Shown: positions 8,951-17,358, numbered from the stretch's first letter. The stretch is 64,000 nucleotides of DNA from Parvularcula sp. BBD 1991-13 (GCA_001657385.1 LYSZ01000002.1:372001-436000); one strand, 5' to 3'. The notes: generated by a model not told the origin, from the sequence alone. A program made the numbers and translations.

Positions 8951-10242
8951 CAGCCGGCTTTGGCCAGTTTTTTCTGGCCGCTCTTGCGGATCTTGTCGTC
9001 GCCGAGCGCGGAGCGCTTGGCCAGGGCGTCCGGATAGATCTGATAGAACAGGGTTTCGAAGGTTTTGGTCCAGGAAAAATTCTCCAGGACGTGCGCGCGC
9101 GCGCGCTCGCCCATGTGCGACAGGCGGTCCATCCATACCGCCGCGATGTTCGCGGCCATGGCCTCGCTGTCTCCCGGCGGGCCGAGGCGCCCCAGCGCCG
9201 GCGGGACGCGGTCGATCATGGCGCCGGAGCGCACGCCGACGACCGGAAGGCCGGACGCCTGCGCCTCCAGGACGGAAATCCCGAAGGTTTCGTCCTCCAT
9301 GCCCGACACGTAGATATCGGAGGAGGCGAAGTAGGCCGCCAGGGTTTCGCGGTCATGGACGAAGCCCGGAAAATGGGCGTTGAGCCCCTCGCATTCATGG
9401 GCCAGCGCTTCGCGGTCGTTGCCGTCGCCGAGCATGACCAGCGCCGCGCCCCAGGCGGGCGGCAGCTTCTTGAAGGCTTCGACCACGACGCGCGCTTTTT
9501 TCTCGCGGTCGATCCGGCCCGCGTACACCAGGAGCGGCGCATCCTTGTCGACGCCGATGCGCGCGCGGAGTTGTTCGTCCCGCTGGGCCTTGTTGAACAG
9601 CGCCGTGTCGGCGCCGAGGGTGAGAATATGCGCGCCCGGCACGCCGAGATCGCTGAAATGCTCCGCCGCCACCTGGGTCAGCGTATAGAACGCGTCGAAC
9701 CGGCCGTAGAGATTGGCCGCGTATTTGTAGGAGAGGTTTTTCATCCGCCTGGCGACGAAGCCGCCGGCGCGCGGGGTGAGGTATTTTTCCACGTAAACGG
9801 ACGGAAAATCGGTGTGGAAGCCGGCGACGACGGCGGTCGCCGGACGCTTGCCCCGATGGAACAGGGCGGTCCAGGGCAGGTTATAGGCGTCCTGGCACTC
9901 AATCAGGTTCGGATTGACCAGCTCCAGCGCGCGCAGCACCGCGCGCGAGCGCAGCAGGAGGCGGTAATTAGGGCTGCCCGGCACCTTGGGCGAGGCGATT
10001 TCCACCGTGGTGGTGCGCCCGTCGCGGGTGACGCGGTCTTCCGGCCCCGGCACGATCAGGCAGTGCCTGACGTCAGTATGTTCCAGAAGGAAGCGCCGCT
10101 TTTCGGTGAGATATGTTTTTACGCCCCCGCCTTTTGCGGAATATGACTGTGTCACGTCACAAATGGTGAGCGCCGTCGAATTCTGTTGCACGACTTGAAA
10201 AGCCCCACCCTGATTTGCTGCGCAGAAAACTTCTGCGGACAT
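8950..10242 (-). CDS. Family 4 glycosyltransferase
   Basis: A GT-B transferase with a Gly-rich N-terminal acceptor domain (SYSAKGGGVKTYL) and a C-terminal donor domain with VYAGRIDREKK and the E-x7-E motif EDETFGISVLEA. GT4 enzymes retain anomeric configuration and commonly use GDP-mannose or UDP-sugars. The ATG at 10242 has no visible ribosome site. A GTG at 10191 is a real alternative, placing the ICDVTQSYS strand nearer the N terminus as in related enzymes. First gene of a GT4-GT2-methyltransferase operon, probably for surface glycolipid or polysaccharide. Confidence 0.9.
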   Translation of the reverse strand: MSAEVFCAANQGGAFQVVQQNSTALTICDVTQSYSAKGGGVKTYLTEKRRFLLEHTDVRHCLIVPGPEDRVTRDGRTTTVEIASPKVPGSPNYRLLLRSRAVLRALELVNPNLIECQDAYNLPWTALFHRGKRPATAVVAGFHTDFPSVYVEKYLTPRAGGFVARRMKNLSYKYAANLYGRFDAFYTLTQVAAEHFSDLGVPGAHILTLGADTALFNKAQRDEQLRARIGVDKDAPLLVYAGRIDREKKARVVVEAFKKLPPAWGAALVMLGDGNDREALAHECEGLNAHFPGFVHDRETLAAYFASSDIYVSGMEDETFGISVLEAQASGLPVVGVRSGAMIDRVPPALGRLGPPGDSEAMAANIAAVWMDRLSHMGERARAHVLENFSWTKTFETLFYQIYPDALAKRSALGDDKIRKSGQKKLAKAG

Positions 10243-10606
10243 TACGAACTGCGCTTATTCTGCACAAGTAACCATATTGGCGAAAATAGGGCTGCCGATG
10301 AATTTTTCGTTACGGCGGTCCCGCATACGCCATGGCCGGGAACCGCAATACCCCTGAAGCGCTTATGAAAAACGGTGTCCGCCGACTAAAATTGTAATTT
10401 TCTGAAATGGTATTTGTACCTCCCGGCGCCGGCCGGAAAGGCGTGTTGACAATCGCGCCGCTCGCGTATGTAACACGAATACAGACGCGCCGGATTCGCG
10501 CGAAACGAGAGTTTATGTTCGAGCTTGTTCTTCGTTGATCGGATTTGCCGCGGCGCGCCGTCCCCTTCGGCGCGCCCTGATCAACCTGTTCGTTCGGACA
10601 TTTTCC
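10243..10606. other. Intergenic region between the GT4 gene and yjhX
   Basis: This 364-base gap separates divergent genes. Its left half is AT-rich compared with the surroundings and should carry the promoter of the glycosyltransferase operon, though I cannot place boxes confidently. Its right half carries a good sigma-70-like promoter reading towards yjhX. No convincing reading frame is seen. Confidence 0.5.
10446..10474 (+). promoter_or_regulatory. Sigma-70-like promoter for yjhX
   Basis: A perfect TTGACA (10446-10451) is separated by 17 bases from TGTAAC (10469-10474). Transcription would start near 10481, giving a leader of about 125 bases before the yjhX ATG at 10607. Confidence 0.5.
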
Positions 10607-10867
10607 ATGAACCTGTCGAAAGCGGAGCAGAGAACGCTCCACGTCCTCGCGCGCGGCGGGGCGATCCTGATCGAGAAAAGCGATAACGGCAAAATCGTCG
10701 AGGTCAATTGCGTCACACGGGAGGGCTGGACCCTCCAGGATTGTACGCGAGCGGTCTTTACACGCCTCAAACGCAAGCGCCTGGTTGCGTCCCGCGGCGG
10801 CGGTCCCTACCGGATCACCCGCCTCGGGCGGGCGTCTGTACGCGGCCAGCTCGACAACCGCGCCTGA
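10607..10867 (+). CDS. yjhX: YjhX family (UPF0386) small protein
   Basis: An 86-residue protein that matches the YjhX family along its length: it begins [18 protein letters not shown], has the central [13 protein letters not shown] block and ends with [18 protein letters not shown]. The family looks like a small winged-helix protein. In Escherichia coli yjhX is annotated as a toxin paired with the acetyltransferase yjhQ. No acetyltransferase gene lies next to it here, so the toxin label is family-based only. The ATG at 10607 has no strong ribosome site but fits the family N terminus exactly. Confidence 0.85.
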   Translation: MNLSKAEQRTLHVLARGGAILIEKSDNGKIVEVNCVTREGWTLQDCTRAVFTRLKRKRLVASRGGGPYRITRLGRASVRGQLDNRA

Positions 10868-10985
10868 AGACGCCTGAAACGCGGGCGCGCGCCGCCCTCG
10901 CGCTCCCGGCGCGGCGTAACGGGGCGTGCGTCTTGGGAACGCCGCAATGTTTGCTATGGTCCGCCCCGTCGTCGGAGGAAAGCGC

Positions 10986-13031
10986 ATGCGGTTATCAGGG
11001 TTTTGTCTTTTGTTGTGGGCGCTGGCCGGCGCCGCGTTCCTCGCGGCCGGGTTTTCCCCGAGCGAGGCCCGGACGCGGCCATCGGTTGCGAGCCAGCCGC
11101 CTGCGCCGTCTCCGGGCCGCGCGGGGCCGGTCGGCGTCGCGTCCATGAGCGTCGCGCCCCCCGACGCCGCGCCCTCCATGCCGGTCGAGGTGGCCGCGCT
11201 GCCGGACTTCGAACCCTCGCGGGAGGACGCCAAGCTCGAAGCCTTTGTCGACGGCGTCGTCGCCGCTCATCGCCGCGCGGCGGGGACCCCCGGCGTCGCC
11301 GTCAGCGTGGTGAAGGACGGCCGCGTCCTCTTCGCCAAGGGCTACGGTCTTGCGGACGCGCCTGCAAACCGCCCCGCCGACGGCGACGCGACGTTGTTCC
11401 GCATCGGGTCGATTTCCAAGACATTTACATGGACGGCCGTCATGATGCTCGCCGACCGCGGCCTGATCGATCTTGACGCGGACGTTAACGGATACCTGAA
11501 GGGCGTCGAGATCCCGCCGGCCTTCGGCGCCCCGATCACCATGAACCACCTCATGAGCCATCGCGCCGGGTTCGAGGATACGTTAAGCGTTTTCACTCAT
11601 GCCGACGACGGTGCGGCGGCCATGGGCGAGGCGCTCGAGCGGGACATGCCGGCGCGGGTGTTTGCGCCCGGCGCGCGCACCTCCTACTCCAATTGGGCGT
11701 CGGCGCTGGCCGCCAAGGTGGTGGAGGATGTCGCGGGGGTTCCCTACGAAACCTTCCTGCGCGAGGAAATCCTCGCCCCGCTCGGCATGGCCGCCGCCAG
11801 CGCGCGCGGGCCGGCGCTGATGACGCCCGTTCGGCGCGCGCGGCTTGCCGCGGGACACAAGCTCGAAGCGGGCCGGGCCCTCGGTCAGGACTACATGCAG
11901 ATCGGTCCTTACGCGCCGGCGGGCGTCATGGCCTCAAGCGCGGCCGACATGGCCCGGTGGATGCGGTTTCACCTCGCCGGCGGCGCCCTTGACGGGACGC
12001 GCCTGATGTCGCCCGCGACCCATGCGCTGATGCTGTCGCGCCGCTTCAACGATCGCGCCGACGCCGCCGACCTCGCCCATGGCTTCATGACGCAGCCCTA
12101 TCGCGGCGCCATTCTCTACGGCCATGGCGGGGCGACGGGCGCGTTTTACGCCAACATGATCATGGCGCCGGAACTCGGCGTCGGCGTCTTCGTCGCGCAG
12201 AACGCCGCGAACGACCGCCGGCTGGTCAACCACTTGCCGAAGCTCGTCATCGACCGCTTCCTGCCGTCGGCGCCGCCGGCGGCGCGGCGGATGCGCGCCG
12301 AGGACCTGACGCCCTATGCGGGCGATTACCTTGCCAACCGCCGTTCGTTCACGGGTTTTGAAAAGCTATTCGCCGCCGGCGATCTGGCCAGCGTATCGGC
12401 TGGCGACGACGGCCTTCTGATGGTCGCCCGCCAGGGCCGGGCGCGCGCCTTCGCGCCGGTCGGCGACGGCGTCTTTGAAGATCAGTATGGGGATCGTATC
12501 GCCTTCGCCCGGAACGCGGACGGGCGCGTCACGCACATGACGGGCTCCCTCGGCGTGCATTCCTATGACCGGATCGGCGGGTTTCGCCACCCGGCGACGT
12601 TGATCCTGGCGCTGGGCGCGGCGGGATTGTTCAGCGCCACGACGGCGCTGGGCGCCTGGCGGCGTTACGGTCACGGCGCCTTACACGGGCCGCCGACGCC
12701 GGCCGGGCGGGGACTCGCCGTTTTCGCCCTCGCCGCCGTCCTGGTCATGGCCTTGTTCGCCGCCGCGGCGATCGCCGCCGCCCTCGACTTCGCCGCGACG
12801 TCGGTGCACGAGATGGTCAATTATCCGTTTGCGTCCGTTATCCTGTTGCAGGTCGCGGCCTACGGCGTCTTCCTCGCCGCCCTGTGCGGCCTCGCCGGAC
12901 TGGCGCCGGCCTGGAAGGGGTCCGGCTGGAGCGTCTGGCGCAAGGTTCATTACAGCCTCTTCGCGGCGTCCCTCGGCTTCCTCGCCGCGATGCTGATGGT
13001 CTGGAACGTGATCTTCGCGCCCTTCGCCTGA
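10986..13031 (+). CDS. Membrane-anchored serine hydrolase (class C beta-lactamase-like)
   Basis: A 681-residue exported protein. The start at 10986 has GGAGGA just upstream and opens with a signal peptide. The beta-lactamase/DD-peptidase-like domain has SxxK at about Ser142-Lys145 (IGSISKTF), the YxN motif (SYSNW) and HGGATG as the third motif. After a linker domain, the last 140 residues hold four hydrophobic helices. This architecture (periplasmic serine hydrolase plus membrane helices) is common in Proteobacteria and acts as an esterase, D-aminopeptidase or peptidase; which one is not visible. True resistance function is unlikely. Confidence 0.88.
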   Translation: MRLSGFCLLLWALAGAAFLAAGFSPSEARTRPSVASQPPAPSPGRAGPVGVASMSVAPPDAAPSMPVEVAALPDFEPSREDAKLEAFVDGVVAAHRRAAGTPGVAVSVVKDGRVLFAKGYGLADAPANRPADGDATLFRIGSISKTFTWTAVMMLADRGLIDLDADVNGYLKGVEIPPAFGAPITMNHLMSHRAGFEDTLSVFTHADDGAAAMGEALERDMPARVFAPGARTSYSNWASALAAKVVEDVAGVPYETFLREEILAPLGMAAASARGPALMTPVRRARLAAGHKLEAGRALGQDYMQIGPYAPAGVMASSAADMARWMRFHLAGGALDGTRLMSPATHALMLSRRFNDRADAADLAHGFMTQPYRGAILYGHGGATGAFYANMIMAPELGVGVFVAQNAANDRRLVNHLPKLVIDRFLPSAPPAARRMRAEDLTPYAGDYLANRRSFTGFEKLFAAGDLASVSAGDDGLLMVARQGRARAFAPVGDGVFEDQYGDRIAFARNADGRVTHMTGSLGVHSYDRIGGFRHPATLILALGAAGLFSATTALGAWRRYGHGALHGPPTPAGRGLAVFALAAVLVMALFAAAAIAAALDFAATSVHEMVNYPFASVILLQVAAYGVFLAALCGLAGLAPAWKGSGWSVWRKVHYSLFAASLGFLAAMLMVWNVIFAPFA

Positions 13032-13064
13032 CGCGGCGATGGCTTCTTCGGGAAAGCCCGCGCC

Positions 13065-13880
13065 CTAGAAAGCCGGCGCCGCGGGGCGCAGCCGCCCGCC
13101 GACCCGCAATGGCGAGATGGCGCCGGCGAGCCCGCTCGCCGGGTCGGTTTCCACCACCACGCCGCAGACGGTGGCCTCGCCGGCGGCGGGGCTGAACCGA
13201 CCGCCTGGCATTTTCGAGACGAAGCGGTGCAGCGGTTCGGATTTTTCCATGCCGATCACGCTGTCGTAATCGCCGGTCATGCCGAGATCGGCGATGAAGC
13301 CGGCGCCGTGCGACAGGATCTGGTCGTCCGCGGTCGGAACATGGGTGTGCGTGCCGACGATGAGGCTGACGCGGCCGTCGAGATAATGCCCCATGGAATA
13401 TTTTTCCGACGTCGCTTCCGCGTGAAAGTCGACGATGATCGCGTCGGCTTCCCGCCCGAGCTTGACGCCCTCCAGTTCCCGGTCCACCGCCGCACACGGA
13501 TCGTCAACCGGGAACATGCCGCGCTGTCCCAGCGCGTGCACCACCAGGACATTGCGCCCCGCGGCGTCCTGGAACATGCCGCTGCCCCGACCGGGATTGG
13601 CCGCGGGAAAGTTCGCCGGACGCAGGAGCCGGGGCTCTGCGTCGAAGATGGCGATATCATCGCGCTGGTCGTAAGCGTGATTGCCCGTGGTCAGAACGTC
13701 CGCACCCGCCTCAAGCAGTTCCTCGCAGATGCGCGGCGTCACGCCGAAGCCGCCGGCGGCGTTCTCCGCGTTGACGACGATAAAATCCAGGGCGTATTTG
13801 CGCTTCAGGCCGGGCAGGCGCTGGGTTAGCGCGTTCCGTCCGCTTCGTCCCACGACGTCGCCAAAAACTGCGATCCGCAT
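13065..13880 (-). CDS. YmdB family metallophosphoesterase
   Basis: Matches the TIGR00282/YmdB family: starts MRIAVFGDVVGRSGRNAL, then NAENAAGGFGVT, TTGNHAYDQ, DFHAEATSEK and GTHTHVPTADDQI, which supply the aspartate, asparagine and histidine ligands of the two metals. Members hydrolyse 2',3'-cyclic nucleotides, and in Bacillus YmdB affects biofilm and RNA turnover. The 271-residue length is normal. It follows fthC on the same strand by 33 bases, the order common in alphaproteobacteria, so the two are probably cotranscribed. Confidence 0.94.
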   Translation of the reverse strand: MRIAVFGDVVGRSGRNALTQRLPGLKRKYALDFIVVNAENAAGGFGVTPRICEELLEAGADVLTTGNHAYDQRDDIAIFDAEPRLLRPANFPAANPGRGSGMFQDAAGRNVLVVHALGQRGMFPVDDPCAAVDRELEGVKLGREADAIIVDFHAEATSEKYSMGHYLDGRVSLIVGTHTHVPTADDQILSHGAGFIADLGMTGDYDSVIGMEKSEPLHRFVSKMPGGRFSPAAGEATVCGVVVETDPASGLAGAISPLRVGGRLRPAAPAF

Positions 13881-13913
13881 AATGTCGCTTTCATCCCGTT
13901 GGCCGCCATCCGG

Positions 13914-14537
13914 TCAGCATCGATGCGCCGCACGCTCGGTAACGACCCAGTCGAGAGGTTCATCTAGGGGGTCCGGCGGCAGGGCGTCAACTTCCTGCGC
14001 CCCGTAGGCGTAGCCAACCGCCAGCACGTCGCCGGACCGGCGCAGAGCCGCCAGCGTGCGGTCGTAATAGCCGCCGCCGTAACCGAGCCGTCCGCCTGCG
14101 CCGGTGAAGGCCAGCAGCGGCGCCACGACGACGCTCGGCGCGACCGCCTCGGCGTTTTCCTCCGGAACCATTTCGCCGAACCTGCCGGCAATGAGCGGAT
14201 CGCCCGGCGTATAGCGCCGAAACAGGAGCGGGCGGTTTTTTCCCTGCGTCGCCGGCAAGGCGATGGCGACGCCTTTTTCCACCAGCGCCGCCGCCAGCGG
14301 TTCGGTGTCCAGTTCGTCGTTTATGGGATAGTAAAGAGCGACGAGCGAATCGTCCGCTAACGGAATGGCGTCGAGAAAGTTCCGCGCCGCGTGACGCGCC
14401 GCGTCCGGTCGCGCCCGGGCCGCCCGTCGGCGCGCGCCGCGGGAAAGCGCGCGCAGCGCGGCTTTCCTGTCGATGAAGGGTTTGATCAGCAAGCGGGCGC
14501 GTTTCCTCCGGGGGTGTTTGCGGTCCGCCTGAGACAT
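13914..14537 (-). CDS. 5-formyltetrahydrofolate cyclo-ligase
   Basis: Converts 5-formyl-THF to 5,10-methenyl-THF with ATP, returning a stored folate to the one-carbon pool. The C-terminal signature LGYGGGYYDRTLAAL and the YYPINDELDTEPL substrate region are clear. The ATG at 14537 has GGACGG three bases upstream; a longer frame extends upstream but crosses a repetitive segment and is not credible. The enzyme follows a probable 6S RNA and precedes the YmdB gene, an arrangement known from Proteobacteria (ssrS-ygfA). Confidence 0.9.
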   Translation of the reverse strand: MSQADRKHPRRKRARLLIKPFIDRKAALRALSRGARRRAARARPDAARHAARNFLDAIPLADDSLVALYYPINDELDTEPLAAALVEKGVAIALPATQGKNRPLLFRRYTPGDPLIAGRFGEMVPEENAEAVAPSVVVAPLLAFTGAGGRLGYGGGYYDRTLAALRRSGDVLAVGYAYGAQEVDALPPDPLDEPLDWVVTERAAHRC

Positions 14538-14606
14538 AAGCCGTCCGGGCCGTCCGACCAAGGCCGGCCTGAAAAATCGCCCAGCCTTGAATGGCCTGTT
14601 TGGAAT

Positions 14607-14646
14607 CGCCCAGTCCGAGAGCGCCCAGTCCGAAATCACCCAGTCT
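14607..14646. repeat. 15-base tandem repeat upstream of the cyclo-ligase gene
   Basis: Three consecutive units follow each other with a 15-base period: CGCCCAGTCCGAGAG (14607-14621), CGCCCAGTCCGAAAT (14622-14636) and the start of a third, CACCCAGTCT (14637-14646). They lie at the end of the proposed 6S RNA and ahead of the cyclo-ligase start. Confidence 0.7.
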
Positions 14647-14774
14647 TGCGCGGAACCCCTAGCCTTGCGCGGGTTCAAAGCGCCGCCCTGGCCGTCGGAC
14701 GCTTATTCGCCCTGGACCCAAAGGACCAGGTGGGCGCCACGTGAAAAGGACCGAGGGTCCGAGCCAGAGGCGGC
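14622..14774 (-). ncRNA. ssrS: Candidate 6S RNA
   Basis: A non-coding block directly upstream of the cyclo-ligase gene on the same strand, where ssrS lies in many Proteobacteria. Upstream is a -10-like TATAGAAT (14786-14779). The block folds: CGCCC/GGGCG with CTGG/CCAG (14708-14736) is a long imperfect hairpin, and GAACCC/GGGTTC (14653-14676) is another. These resemble the broken rod of 6S RNA, which binds the sigma-70 holoenzyme in stationary phase. The ends are approximate. I could not run a covariance search, so this rests on synteny and folding. Confidence 0.5.
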
Positions 14775-14893
14775 TCCCATTCTATAAGCTAAGGCCCCGG
14801 GGAATGTTGTCCTGACGCACCGGGCAGCCGCGTACATCTAGGCGCCCGCGGGCGGCTCGTAAAGGCCCCGCCGCGCGCCGGTCGGCGATCCCC

Positions 14894-15160
14894 TCAGCGG
14901 TTCCTTCGGAGGTCCCTGCGGCTCATCGACCGCCAGTCGGGATGGAACAGGCATCCCATCAGGGAAAAGGACGCGGCGATCAGCAGCGTCAGGGCGAACA
15001 CGCCGCCCCCCGCCTCGCCGAGCCGGTTCGAGACAAAGCAGGTGCAGGCGATGATCAGGTAGGGATAGACCGGCGGGTCGTGGGTGACGTAACGGCGCAG
15101 GAACAGCAACAGCGAAATCGCCAGCAGCGTCAGGGCGTAAATGTCGAAGATGCTGAACAC
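14894..15160 (-). CDS. Small membrane protein (resembles XrtV sorting-system accessory proteins)
   Basis: An 88-residue protein with three hydrophobic segments (about 6-22, 32-48 and 53-72), the loop DPPVYPYL, and a basic tail. The layout (DxxALTLLAISLLLFLRR, then YLIIACTCFVSNRLGE) resembles small proteins annotated as XrtV sorting-system accessory factors, which also have FLQR, DPP, YL and N-x-LG. No exosortase gene is in the window, so the assignment is only a resemblance. Confidence 0.5.
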   Translation of the reverse strand: MFSIFDIYALTLLAISLLLFLRRYVTHDPPVYPYLIIACTCFVSNRLGEAGGGVFALTLLIAASFSLMGCLFHPDWRSMSRRDLRRNR

Positions 15161-15239
15161 CAGGCTTGTCCGTTTTCAGTCGATGCACGTTTAAATACAT
15201 GCCGATAACGTAAACATCCCGCTAAGCGCGCGGCGGGCT

Positions 15240-15830
15240 TCAAACGGCCGGGCTTTCAACGTCTTGCTCGGGTTCGACAAGGTAAACCCCGATCTGGGCC
15301 GCGCCATAGCGGCGCCGGTCGACCTCGCTGAAGCCCGCGGCGGCGGCGGCGGGCTCGTCGGCGGCCTGCTCCACCGCCGCCAGCGCCCCCGGCGCCAGCC
15401 AGCCGCCCTCGCGCAGCGTCTCCATGGCCGGCGGCGCGAGGCCCTTGCGGTAGGGCGGGTCGAGAAAGGCGAGGGTGAAGGGCGGTCCGACGCCGGCCGG
15501 CTTCGCGCCGAGCGCGGTCGCCGAGCGGCGGTGGATGCGCGCGGCGCCGAACAGGCCCAGCGCCTCGACATTGTCCCGAATCGCGCCGCGCGCGCCGGCG
15601 TCGGTTTCGACGAACAGGCACCAGGCCGCGCCGCGCGACATCGCCTCAAGGCCGAGCGCGCCGGACCCGGCGAACAGATCGATCACCCGCGCGCCGCTGA
15701 AGTCGAACCCCTCGCGCGCGACCAGGATGTTGAACAGCGCCTCCCGCGTGCGGTCCGTCGTCGGCCGCGCCGCAGTCCCCTTCGGCGCGACGATCCGCCT
15801 GCCCTTGAATGTTCCGCCGACGATGCGCAT
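15240..15830 (-). CDS. rsmD: 16S rRNA (guanine966-N2)-methyltransferase
   Basis: RsmD methylates G966 in the small subunit rRNA using SAM. It starts MRIVGGTFKGRRIVAPKG, the family N terminus, with RPTTDRTREALFNIL, the SAM motif VIDLFAGSGALGLEA and the catalytic LDPPY. 196 residues is typical. The ribosome site for its ATG lies inside the end of the upstream DUF4169 gene, 3 bases separating them, so it is translated as the third gene of a rluB-DUF4169-rsmD group. Confidence 0.96.
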   Translation of the reverse strand: MRIVGGTFKGRRIVAPKGTAARPTTDRTREALFNILVAREGFDFSGARVIDLFAGSGALGLEAMSRGAAWCLFVETDAGARGAIRDNVEALGLFGAARIHRRSATALGAKPAGVGPPFTLAFLDPPYRKGLAPPAMETLREGGWLAPGALAAVEQAADEPAAAAAGFSEVDRRRYGAAQIGVYLVEPEQDVESPAV

Positions 15831-15833
15831 GGC

Positions 15834-16061
15834 TCAGGCGTCGTCTCCTTCGGGGGGCAGGGCGCAGCCGTCAAGATGGCCGTCGCGGCGGCGCCGGTCG
15901 TCGGCGTCTTTCATCTTTTCCTGTTTCGTGCGCCCATGGGCCTGTCGGTTCTGCGCGGCGCGGCGCTCCTCCTCGGCGCGCCGCTTGCGTTTGCGGAAAC
16001 GGTTGAGGTTGACGATGTCGTCGCCTGCGTTTTTGCCGCCGTCGTCGCCGGCGCCGGTCAC
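15834..16061 (-). CDS. DUF4169 family small protein
   Basis: A 75-residue very basic and helical protein beginning at a GTG (16061) that overlaps the TGA of rluB (GTGA). The core IVNLNRFRKRKRRAEEERR, followed by NRQAHGRTKQEK and ending LDGCAL, matches the DUF4169 family found mainly in alphaproteobacteria, usually with INLRRARK, RxxFGRTKAEK and LDG in the same positions. Function unknown. It ends three bases before rsmD, so the three genes are tightly coupled. The non-ATG start makes it easy to miss. Confidence 0.8.
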   Translation of the reverse strand: MTGAGDDGGKNAGDDIVNLNRFRKRKRRAEEERRAAQNRQAHGRTKQEKMKDADDRRRRDGHLDGCALPPEGDDA

Positions 16062-16813
16062 AGGCCGATCTCCGCCGCGATCGTCTTGCCGAGCTGTTCT
16101 TTCATCTGCTTGCCGGGGATTTCCTCGATCGCGCCCCTGGCCAGCTTGCCGAGCTGAAACGGTCCGTAGGCGGTGCGTATCAGCCGGTTCACCTGCAGCC
16201 CGAGATGGCGCATGACGTTGCGCACCTCGCGGTTCTTGCCCTCGTTGATCGACAGCGTGATCCAGACATTCCCGCCCTGCTGCTGGTCGAGCTGCGCGCG
16301 GATCGGCCCGTAAGCGACGCCGTCCACCTCGACCCCGTCGGCGAGCCGGTCGAGGGCGCCCTGGCTCACCCGGCCATGGGCGCGCACGCGATAGCGCCGG
16401 GCCCAGCCGGTCGAGGGCAGCTCCAGCCGCCGCGCCAGGGCGCCGGAATTGGTCAGCAGCAACAGCCCCTCGGTCGAAAGATCGAGGCGCCCCACCGAGA
16501 TGACCCGCGGCAGGCGGTCGGCGACCGCGTCGAACACCGTCGGTCGCCCCTGCGGATCCTTGTGGGTGGTCACGAGGCCCGCCGGCTTGTGATAGCGCCA
16601 CAGGCGCGGGCGCTGGGGCGCGGCGATGCGGGTCCCATCGACGCGGATGTCCATCTCCGGCGTCACCTTCACCGCCGGGCTGGTCAGGGTTTCGCCGTCC
16701 ACGGTGACGACGCCCTGTTCGATCAGGCGTTCGGCCTCGCGCCGCGAGGCGACGCCGGCGCGGGCGAGGTACTTGGCGATGCGTTCGCCGTCGGAGGGGG
16801 CTGTCTCGGTCAT
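16058..16813 (-). CDS. rRNA pseudouridine synthase (RsuA/RluB family)
   Basis: The N-terminal S4 RNA-binding domain (ERIAKYLARAGVASRREAERLIEQGVV) is followed by the synthase domain with the catalytic aspartate in VGRLDLSTEGLLLLTN. The C-terminal blocks SINEGKNREVRNVMRHLGL and LIRTAYGPFQLG are those of RluB/RsuA. Such enzymes make a pseudouridine in 23S (position 2605) or 16S rRNA; RluB is the likelier match. The start at 16813 gives the usual MTE-type short leader; an earlier ATG at 16864 is possible but not needed. Confidence 0.92.
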   Translation of the reverse strand: MTETAPSDGERIAKYLARAGVASRREAERLIEQGVVTVDGETLTSPAVKVTPEMDIRVDGTRIAAPQRPRLWRYHKPAGLVTTHKDPQGRPTVFDAVADRLPRVISVGRLDLSTEGLLLLTNSGALARRLELPSTGWARRYRVRAHGRVSQGALDRLADGVEVDGVAYGPIRAQLDQQQGGNVWITLSINEGKNREVRNVMRHLGLQVNRLIRTAYGPFQLGKLARGAIEEIPGKQMKEQLGKTIAAEIGL

Positions 16814-16902
16814 GGCGACCGGTCCTAGCATCGCCCCGGCGAACATGACAGGGGGCGGGCGCATATGGCGCCGCGGCGCGGAGCGGGGTAAAAAGCGCGC
16901 CG

Positions 16903-17355
16903 ATGAAAGACGATCAGCACTACGCCCGGCTGGCGCTCGAAGAAGCGCGCAAGGCCGCCGCCGCGGGCGAGACGCCGGTGGGCGCGGTGGTCGTCGCCGC
17001 CGACGGCGCGGTGGTCGCCGCCGCGCATAATGCGCCGATCGCCAGCCACGATCCGACCGCCCACGCCGAAATCCGCGCCCTGCGCGCGGCCGGGGCGGCG
17101 CTCGGCAATTACCGCCTGACGGGCCTCACCCTCTACGTCACGCTGGAGCCCTGCGCCATGTGCGCCGGCGCGATATCCCACGCCCGCATCGGACGGCTCG
17201 TCATCGCCGCCTCCGACCCCAAGGGCGGCGCGGTCTGGCACGGGCCCCGCGTGTTCGATCAGCCGACCTGCCACTGGCGCCCGGACGTGGCGCAGGGGCC
17301 GTTCGCCGAGGAGGCGAGCGCGCTCCTGAAGGCGTTTTTCCGCGAGCGTCGCTGA
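16903..17355 (+). CDS. tadA: tRNA-specific adenosine deaminase
   Basis: TadA converts the wobble adenosine of tRNA-Arg(ACG) to inosine. The zinc site is complete: HAEIRAL (His and the catalytic Glu) and PCAMCAGAI (two Cys). GETPVGAVVV and NYRLTGLTLYVTLEPC are family signatures and the 150-residue length is normal. It is divergent from rluB and three bases ahead of the next gene. Confidence 0.95.
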   Translation: MKDDQHYARLALEEARKAAAAGETPVGAVVVAADGAVVAAAHNAPIASHDPTAHAEIRALRAAGAALGNYRLTGLTLYVTLEPCAMCAGAISHARIGRLVIAASDPKGGAVWHGPRVFDQPTCHWRPDVAQGPFAEEASALLKAFFRERR

Positions 17356-17358
17356 CCC

